Positions 56,058 to 64,000 of a stretch of 64,000 bases of DNA are shown one piece after another; positions within the stretch are counted from its first letter, which is position 1, and every line of letters starts with the position of its first letter. The notes beneath the pieces were generated by a model that worked only from the letters and a program-made list of their open reading frames with translations, was not told where the DNA came from and did no database searches. Position numbers and translations under genes: made by a program. This DNA is from Polytrichum commune. Its lineage: Eukaryota; Streptophyta; Polytrichopsida; Polytrichales; Polytrichaceae. The DNA lies in the NCBI GenBank assembly GCA_950295325.1, contig OX485804.1:50146429-50210428 (forward strand), written 5' to 3'.

Positions 56058-59000
56058 TTAATTCACTAGTCGCACATGTCGTACGTTATACAACTTGCAC
56101 TGACCCCCGTTAGTTCGTGTAGGGAAATATGTGCCATCAAGTGTAGCCAATTGAATCGAATTATTGTCATACACGTTCGTGATCCAAAAGGGGCCCAACC
56201 ACAAGGCGTCATACTTACCTGGGAACTCCAGTTTCTTCGCATCTTGGAGCATCACCAGCGTCCCGGGTTGCAAAGTTCTTGTTTTGTGTCGTTTGTCGAA
56301 GACGGCCTTGCGCCTCCATTGCATCGCCTCGAGATGTTGCACACTAGCTCGTCGTCGCTCACTAAGACTCTCTAACATTAACAACATATCTGACAGTGAC
56401 TCGGCTACCGTAAGTTGTGAATGAACTGCAATTTGCAAAGAGGGGATCTCGAGCTCAATTGGGAGCACTGCTTCAATCCCATATACAAGGGCAAATGGCG
56501 TTTGTTTGGTTGTCACCTTGAAAGTTGTCATGTAAGCCCAGAGCGCCGAGGACAGCTTCACATCCCAGTCCCGTTTGTTGTCGTTGACTATCTTGTGTAG
56601 GATCCTCACTACGGTTTGGTTAGCTCTCTCAGCCAACCCATTAGTTTGAGGGTGGCAAGGAGTGGTTTTGCGGTGCTCAATGCCATACCCCTCCGTCATT
56701 GCTTCAATTAATTCGTTCAAGAAATGGGTCCCGCGATCACTAACCAATACCTTTGGTACTCCGAATCGAACAATCACGTTCTTGTGCAAGAATGCCGCAG
56801 TGATCACGGCGTTTGCTACCTTCACCGCCTTGGCTTCTGCTCATTTCGTGAGGTAATCTACCGCGATTATTATGTAGGCCATTTTCCACAGCGATGTTGG
56901 GTGGACGGGTCCTACGTAAGCAATTCCCCACATCTCGAAGGGTGTCAGGGGAAGCGATGGAATCAAGGGTAATTCTAGCCTCAAGTTGTTCCTAGAATAC
57001 CTTTGGCATGCGTCACACTTTGCGGCGTGAGCTTGCACATCCGCGGACATAGTTGGCCAAAAATAACTAGCCCTTAACGCCTTTTGGACAGTTAACCTAC
57101 CTAAGAAGTGCCCCCCCGCACTCACTATCGTGGCAAGCTATTAAAGCTTTGGGGACCTCCGCATATGACAAGCATCTGTGGAGGACCCCATCGACTCCCC
57201 GTCGATACGACCTGTTTGCGATTATCGCAAAGTGTCTACTATTTGTTCGGACCTTTCTTCTCTCAATTTTGCTGAGTTTCGAGGGCATTCATTGCGTGCT
57301 AAGGAACTCCGCGATGTGGCCATACCATTCATGGGTTGCACTTACCAAAAACAAGTCCGCATCCAACAATTCGTCCTCAATGTCTTCAGTTCCTAGCTTG
57401 TTGGAGATGCGGGACAAATGGTCCGTTTGTTTGTGCATCCTACCCGGCTTATATTCAACAGTCTAGTCAAACTCCTCAAGGAGCAACACCCACCTAGCTA
57501 GCTAAGCGCCCACAGAGGTATGGTTTGTTGACCAAGTATTTGAGAGCGAGGTGGTCCACAAAAAATACTATTGGGTTCAAAAAGAGGTAGTGTCTAAGTT
57601 TTTTGACACTCAACACCATGGCTAGGCATTCCCTTTCCGTGGTTGAGTAATTCCTCTCCGCAGTTGTGAGTTGTTTGCTTGCAAATGCCACTGGCCTATC
57701 TTTCTTCTCATCGCCGTAAGGTTGGCACAAGGTTGCCCCCGCTGCGACTGACGAGGCATCGCAGTAAACACGAAATGGCACGTCCCAGTTCGGGGGTACA
57801 AGGCAAGGATATGAGGTGAGTTTGGCCTTCAAGGCATCAAATCCTACCTGACATTCAGGAGTCCAAACGTATTGCGTCTCCTTATGAGTCAAGTTCGTAA
57901 GGGGCAATGCTGCGGTAGCGTAATCGGACATAATGTCTCGGTACCATCCAAAGTGGCCCAACACACTTTGAATGCTTTGTACCGTGGTCGGGGGTTCCAG
58001 GTTGGTAATTACCTTTATCTTCTCGGGATCTGGTTTTTTCCCGTCTTTGAGACCACATACCCTAGCAAAACTCCCCGAGTTATGGCTACGTACATTTTGG
58101 ATGGATTGAGGGCTATTCCATTGGCCCTACACTTCACAAAGCAAGCCCTCAGTGCCTCAAGATGAGCTACCTTTGTCGTTTGGGTGCTAAAATCGTCGAT
58201 GAACACCGACATCGTGAGGTGGAGTAACTTAAAAAACACTGCCATTACCACACGTTGGAAGGTTGATGGCCCATTGCAGAGCCCAAATGGCATTACCAAG
58301 TAGATAAACGTACCCCAAGGTGTAGTAAAGGCGGTCTTCTGATAATCCTTGGGGTCGATAGATACTTGGTTGTATCCCGAGTAACCGTCCATGAACGTGT
58401 ACAACTCGTGGCCGGCTACCTCATCTAGTATTTGGTTAATGAATGGTAAAGGGAAATGGTCCTTTTGGGTGGCCGCATTCAACTTCCTATAATCGATGCA
58501 CACCCGAAGTTTACCATTCTTCTTCTTCACCATTACCATTGGCGAAACCCAATTCGTGATTTCAACTGGTCGGATGAATCTAGCCTCCAATATTTTCTCG
58601 AGCTCTACTTTCACTACTAGTTGGAGGCAAGGGTTCATTTGCCGTTCCTTTTGGCGGATTGGTTTAGCCCCTAGGATTAGTGGAATTGAATGTTGGGCTA
58701 GATGTGGAGGTATACCCTTGAGATCCTTATAAAACCACGCGAAAATGTCTCTGAACTCTACGACTAACTTTGAGTATTCAATGATTTCCCTGGGAGATAG
58801 TTGTGAACCCATCTTGATGGGTTTAGGTTCCTCACCGGGTAAACTAACATCAATTTCCTGCTAGTCTGCATCCGAAACTCTTGTGGGGTTGGTTGGGCTT
58901 TTATACCAATCGTTTGGCACCGAGGGATACGACGCAAAATCATGGCCTACCTGAATTCCGGTAGAGGTGTTCCTGAAATGCAAGGATGGAAGAATATCTT

Positions 59001-59124
59001 CTTCGAGCAAAAGGTCCTCTAGGCCTATAGGTTGCGTGCCATCAATCTCGAAGGAATAAATTGCCTCAAGCGGTAGGTCATCGGCCGAGTATACAAAAAA
59101 AAAGCTCCGGTATACTAAAACCAT
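56058..59124 (-). mobile_element. Broken Ty3/gypsy retrotransposon pol (fossil)
   Basis: Reading on the minus strand the parts follow the Ty3/gypsy order: reverse transcriptase (58015-58812, with K-L-R-V-C-I-D-Y-R-K-L-N, M-P-F-G-L-C-N and F-I-D-D), RNase H (57494-57964), and integrase (56058-57125, zinc-binding H-H-C-C part, D and D-R-G..E core motifs, then a G-P-F module). Upstream to 59124 is a short unassigned remnant. Gag and protease are not recognised and no matching pair of LTRs was found. The coding sequence is interrupted in roughly four to six places. It is clearly inactive and moderately old. Confidence 0.9.
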
Positions 59125-59984
59125 AATTTATTATTATTAAACACCTAAGTAGTAGAAAAATGTTTATTAAATTGGATTTTTTCTCATGGTGACATGTGGT
59201 AATGTGTTAGGTCAAATATAGAATATCAAGATGACATCTTTAAAACTTATTATAAAAAGTATTGCTCAAAATGTAATGGTTGATTTTGGTTTTGGACGTA
59301 GTTTCATGACCTTAAATATTTTGAAGTTGGATTTTTTTCTTTATATTCCTTGAGTTCATTATAAACTTGAGGGCAGAATTAGAAGAAATTGTACAGAAAC
59401 ATCAATGTTATGTAGTTTTATCATTTTTTCAACAAATACTAGACAATTATGTGTTCAATAAATCTACAATTTGCACAATATTTGCATTGTCTTCTAAAAT
59501 ATGTAGAATTTTTTTGAAAAAAAATATGGCAACGTAAATTGCTTGGCTTTGTAGACCAATGTGTCTTTCAAATGTTTATGATTTTTTCCTTCACAAAATT
59601 TGAAGTTAGTATATAATTTTGAATCACTTTCACTTAAACCTATGTAGGGAAATGGAGTTGTGTACTTGACCATGATTGTGCCCAAGGTAAAAACAGTCTA
59701 GTAGAAACATGAGCCCCATTGGATAGGTTTGTGGTTTATTCATCTCATAAGGTTCTTTCTAGATTAATTTGGGAACTCTAATGTTAATTTTAAACTCAAA
59801 CTGTACAAATAATGAATTCTACATGCTATAGTAGAATCGCATACATTTTCAACTTGGGTAATAGTGGTAAGGACCGTCAAAGACTTGCGCGTCCAGTTTG
59901 GCCATAAGGATGGTAGTGCTCAAAGTGTCCACGGTAGGTGTTTCTACTTTTCTTTTACCCTAGAAACTTTTTGTGTCTAGCCTT
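59125..59984. other. AT-rich stretch without a gene
   Basis: No feature is supported. Confidence 0.45.
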
Positions 59985-60230
59985 GCAAACTAATGCCCAA
60001 GGAGATTTTTGGGCATAATCAATCAAGATCCTAGTGTTTCCAAGTCCAACCAGTTACATGTTCACATCTTTCGGTTATCTTTATTGACGTGAGGTGCATT
60101 CTATGAACTCCTCTAAAATGATGAATAACTTATATGAATTCTTCAACTATGATTGGTTATTTGTCAAACTCAGTTGGTTTATATATAACTAATGGTCGGT
60201 TCTCCCCATTAATTGTTGCATAATACATGC
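59985..60230 (+). repeat. Dispersed repeat R3, copy 2
   Basis: Partner of 50755-51000 in the same orientation. It lies directly before the inverted R4 copy. Confidence 0.7.
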
Positions 60231-60299
60231 CCTAAACGTTCAAGGCCAAATAGGTAATATGTATGAAGGGCTAGCAAAACATATTTGGGAAAAATATAG

Positions 60300-61130
60300 A
60301 CTATCTTTGTCGCGCACCTCTCCATGAGGAGTGCCCTGAAACACCATGGGCACAAGGGGGACCCCGGAGTGACACCTGGGACTTGTGGCGCCGTTGGTGA
60401 GAGGGCCTAAGTGATCCTAGTATGGGTGAGGGCCCCCGGTGTTGGGAACGCCTCCCACCCACGGAGACTAGGAGGCACGAGGGTAAGGCCATAAGCTATG
60501 CGTAGTTTATGGCATGTAGATTCTAGAATGCTCAAGAACACCTCAATCGGAGGTGTGAGCTAGGAGTTATGGCAATTTGAGTGGGGCGCTGTCCCTGGTA
60601 CAGCAGTGCCTGGGAGTGATTCCCGGGACTGCTAAGGTTTGAACAGGCATAACTTCCTTACTACTTGCCCAAATGGGACAAGTGAGGAGTCCATCGGCAT
60701 CTACGTGAAGCTTAAATGAAGATGGAGTGGTTTCTTGCTAGCATCAGACATCATACAAGGAAGTTATGATGGTCTAAAGCTCTTGGGGGCTTCTAAGCCC
60801 AACAACTAAGGGAAAATGTCTACTTGGCCCCAACTCTTGGTAGAGAAACAAGAGGTTTCTTGACAGTGGGGTAGGGGCCCTGCGTAGAGTCCTAGAGGCT
60901 TATATGGGTGAGGTGGTGTGGCCTCACCCACCCGAGGGCGAATGGCACAGCCTTCATGGGCATTGGCCCAATGTGAGGCCATAGTTGCCTAGTATGGTTC
61001 GGGTTGTCGTAGTGTTGCTCCAGCAACGCGATGATCAACATAGGATTGGACTTCCATGGATGGAAGTCCACATCTAGAAATGGGTTACTGATTAAGGGAT
61101 GAGTCCCGAAAGCAAAGTAGGAGGGTTGGT
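60300..61130 (-). repeat. Dispersed repeat R4, copy 2 (possible LTR part)
   Basis: Inverse of 54130-55110. With that copy it brackets the gypsy fossil, but the opposite orientation rules out the two being the LTR pair of one element. Confidence 0.75.
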
Positions 61131-62282
61131 TCCCCTCCTATGAACTATAAGGTCCAGGGTAGGAGGAACTAACCATTAGCATGGTGGAATGCGAAGGGTT
61201 AGTGCTCGTAACCTTTGCTAGAAATGAAAATTGGCAAGATTGTTAAGGGGGCTAGCAAAAGTTGCGACAATCTCAACGTCACCCCAAATCACAATACCAA
61301 GCATGCATAAGACCACCCATTCTCCATACCATATTCTTACTAGGAGGAATAAATGGAATTCACATAATGTTTTCCCAATAAACCAAACCCCAATAGAATC
61401 CACACGGGAAAACTTCACCATACTACACCACATTGCCCAACAAACAGAAACAAAATGCCACAAAGTAATTCAATAAACTAGATTTACAACATCATTATCA
61501 TATATGAAATCTGACAACCATATTATCCCCATAGGCTCTAAAAAGATACAAAGTCTCCCCAAATCTTTTTAAAGAAATCATCCAACAAATCCACATACTT
61601 TTCCCAACAACCCTACCCCCAACCATCACCGTCACACCCACACCAACACATAACAACAGTAATACTCACCCTCAACATGAAATCATATCCAGAATACACA
61701 TACAATCATCACAACCACTAAAACTACCACCCAAAAGACAAACGGGCAGCCTAAACCCTCCAAGAACAATACCTATGTCAATGGACTACATCAAAAACCA
61801 CCAGCATCAAATGGGTGGTTGAATCACAATTCTTCCATCTAGACTAAGACAACATCACATTCGACCACAACCTATTGTGAAGACCTCACCGAGGTCTAAA
61901 ATGAAAGGTAACATATAACAGAAAAAAACCTCAAAGAAAGAGAGAGAGGACCAGACCAGAGCTTCCATTTCCGGAACCTTGAACATGGCAAAGCGAACGC
62001 CTGCGTTTGCCCAACGGTCGGCCTAGGCAGCCACACCACGAGGACGAAGAAAAATGACAAGTAAGCCAAAGCCAGCAAAAAAAAAGGCTGCAAAAGGAAG
62101 AACTGGTTGAAGACAACATGTCAGGACCTGGCCCCAGGGATTAATTAGATTTAATTAGACTTAGTTACATTCAATCACACTTCATTAGTTTAAATGTATA
62201 TGAATACTTTGTGAAAATAGAAGGCATAAACTAGACTATAATATATAACATACTAAAAATGAAACCCTAATTTAAGTTCCAT
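61131..62282. other. Stretch without a gene
   Basis: 61.25-61.87 kb is strongly A/C-biased. No coding signal or known repeat is seen. Confidence 0.45.
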
Positions 62283-62680
62283 TTTAGAATGACAAAGACC
62301 CTTTCAATGGTAAGTCACAAAAATTATAACCGTAGTGCTAATGAAGATTTTGAATTTTTTTTGACTTCCAAGTTAATTACATGCTTTATTGGTGGTCTCA
62401 CTTTGAAATTGAAATCCCAGTCAATTGCTTACTTAATCAATGGAAGTGAACATACATGTTGGATTTGGAACCTTGAAGATGAAGTGCACTCAATATGGGA
62501 TTTGTGAATAAGTGACCTTCAAGAATGCAAGGACAATGATTTTTTTCGAAGTCGGGTGGACGGGCAATAGTTTTCGGTCCGGTCCAAAAAATCTTGATTT
62601 TCTGGACGGACCGCTGCCCATGCCCGAATATTCCTCCCCCGAAAAGTTCGTGGAGGTGAACTTGACATCCTCCAAACTTA
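62283..62680 (+). repeat. Dispersed repeat R1, copy 2
   Basis: Partner of 24060-24440 in the same orientation. Confidence 0.75.
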
Positions 62681-63010
62681 GTACATAGTGACAAGATGAT
62701 AAGCACGAACTGAGCCTAAGTTACTGTAGTTCCCACACGTCTACTCATCAATCCTAAGAGTCAATGATTTTGTGCCAATACCATATGACAGTAAACACAA
62801 TATTTTAGTGTAATATTCTTTTTATTCTATTTCATTATTGCAGAATGAATAACTTCGACCAAGCCATACTAAATTAGCATGCGTGGAGTGGCACCCCGGC
62901 CATCCCAAACTTAGCACATAGTGACAAGATGATAAGCACGAACCAAGCCTAAGTTGCTGTCGTACCACATGTCTACTCATCTTAGTTTCCAGGAGTCTAT
63001 GATTCCGCCA
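62670..63010 (+). repeat. Local direct duplication of about 228 bp
   Basis: CCAAACTTAG.ACATAGTGAC, then AAGATGATAAGCACGAAC, AGCCTAAGTT.CTGT and GTCTACTCATC occur at about 62673 and again at about 62904. Confidence 0.8.
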
Positions 63011-63164
63011 CCGCCCTTGCAAGTTGAGAGGTGTGAGCCTGGCCTGTTAAGATTTCCCTTCATTTGGACGTGGAGAACTGACTGCTACACTGTTTTGCCT
63101 AATTAGTGTGGGTTACCATTGGGATTTATGTCCTGCTAGGCCATTTTACTGGGAGTATTACTTC

Positions 63165-63560
63165 TCACCCAAATAACGTAAGTACACTACATATGATATT
63201 TAGTGTCACCAATTCTGATTGTCATGCTCAATACTAACTCTAAACCGCGGTATAGTGCCACCAACTCTACATGTTGACCCAACATTATTTGTCACTCTTT
63301 GTAAAAAATTCGGGCGGTTATAGATTTGCAGTGTTGCAATTGATGTCACTTATCAAGTGGTTTTCCATCCAAATTTTGAACTATCCATGGCAATGTTTCA
63401 TCACAAGTTGACAAGGGTAGGTAGGGTCTTGGCCAATGTATGAACTCATCCATTATCTAGGACAATATTTGTTCACTTATGCATAAGAAGTGTCATCCGA
63501 GGAGTTACCATAATGACATTAAATGCCATATGACACTATCTATCATATTAGTGTAGTTAG
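63165..63560 (+). repeat. Dispersed repeat R2, copy 2
   Basis: Partner of 49085-49520. A further R2-like end (GCCATATGACAGTAAACACA) lies at about 62775-62815, so copies may be nested. 63561-64000 shows nothing else. Confidence 0.7.
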
Positions 63561-64000
63561 TAAGCACACCAAAGAATATGATATAACCTAGTTGGTAAAA
63601 AATGATACTCTTAGTGAAATGTTTTAGCAACACGTAACCTTAAATGGTAACCCTCACTAATTAGACAAACAATGTACACAATTATAGACGAACATGTTAA
63701 GTTTGAGAAGTAATTGGTTGAAGTTCAAGACTTCCAAAAAATTACCAATCATTAAAAGGAATCTCTTAAAAATTCCTCAATCAATAAAGAAAAACAAAAG
63801 ATCACAACATGTACAACCTAACCTCCGTAATGTCGCTCCCTCTCTTATATATTGAAACCCTAGGGAATGGATGTTGATGTTGGAGCCAAATTGTCCAAAT
63901 ATTTATTATACATCCTATAATAGGAATGACTATGTTTTCACCTTGGGTAATAAAATTAGTGGTAGGGGCCAACTCAAAGAGGTGGGTTAGGTGCCTTGGT

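Noticed and set aside
1-64000. CRISPR arrays, rRNA and canonical tRNA genes
   Set aside because: The arrays present are palindromic tandem repeats without unique spacers. I found no tRNA cloverleaf or rRNA sequence by eye.

Overview
ORGANISM. The window reads as nuclear DNA of a land plant or close streptophyte relative. It has GT-AG introns, an AP2/ERF transcription factor gene, Ty3/gypsy and solo-LTR debris, Harbinger-, piggyBac- and hAT-type transposon remains, a tRNA-derived SINE, and two short runs of the plant telomere motif (TTTAGGG). It is AT-rich and gene-poor, as expected of a large repeat-filled genome. The style of the transposon proteins suggests a seed-free plant or streptophyte alga, but I cannot name the species. 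LAYOUT. 0-14.8 kb holds a CACTA-like MITE, two solo LTRs of one family in opposite orientation (each with a 5-bp target duplication), a Harbinger MITE, and a decayed piggyBac transposase with one solo LTR inserted in its coding sequence. 14.8-38.3 kb is the notable part, a candidate composite element of about 23.5 kb. Its leftmost gene (minus strand) is a DUF7869-type, transposase-like protein with three exons. On the plus strand at its right are a ParB-like protein with a possible, degenerate amino-methyltransferase region, an FCP1/NLI-like phosphatase-fold protein, and two small proteins that are each internally duplicated. The outermost genes lie about 600 and 360 bp inside weak inverted termini, and GGGAAC-rich subterminal repeats lie just inside those termini. 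38.3-64 kb holds MITEs, a SINE with a 10-bp target duplication, a hAT scrap, the one clear host gene (AP2/ERF, 47.6-48.6 kb), dispersed repeats and a broken Ty3/gypsy pol fossil. HOW IT FITS. The DUF7869 gene and the ParB-like gene diverge from the middle of the candidate element. Each has the same unusual leader: a CCGTA..TACGG hairpin, 35-38 bp of spacer, then an array of palindromes with the core TCCACTCGATCGAGTGGA. The palindromes recur in two introns of the ParB-like gene. I saw the core nowhere else in the window. Every intron I could place confidently in these genes is phase 0. ParB proteins classically bind palindromic parS sites, so a ParB-fold protein beside arrays of one palindrome is a testable hint of a self-recognising element. 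That function is inference.
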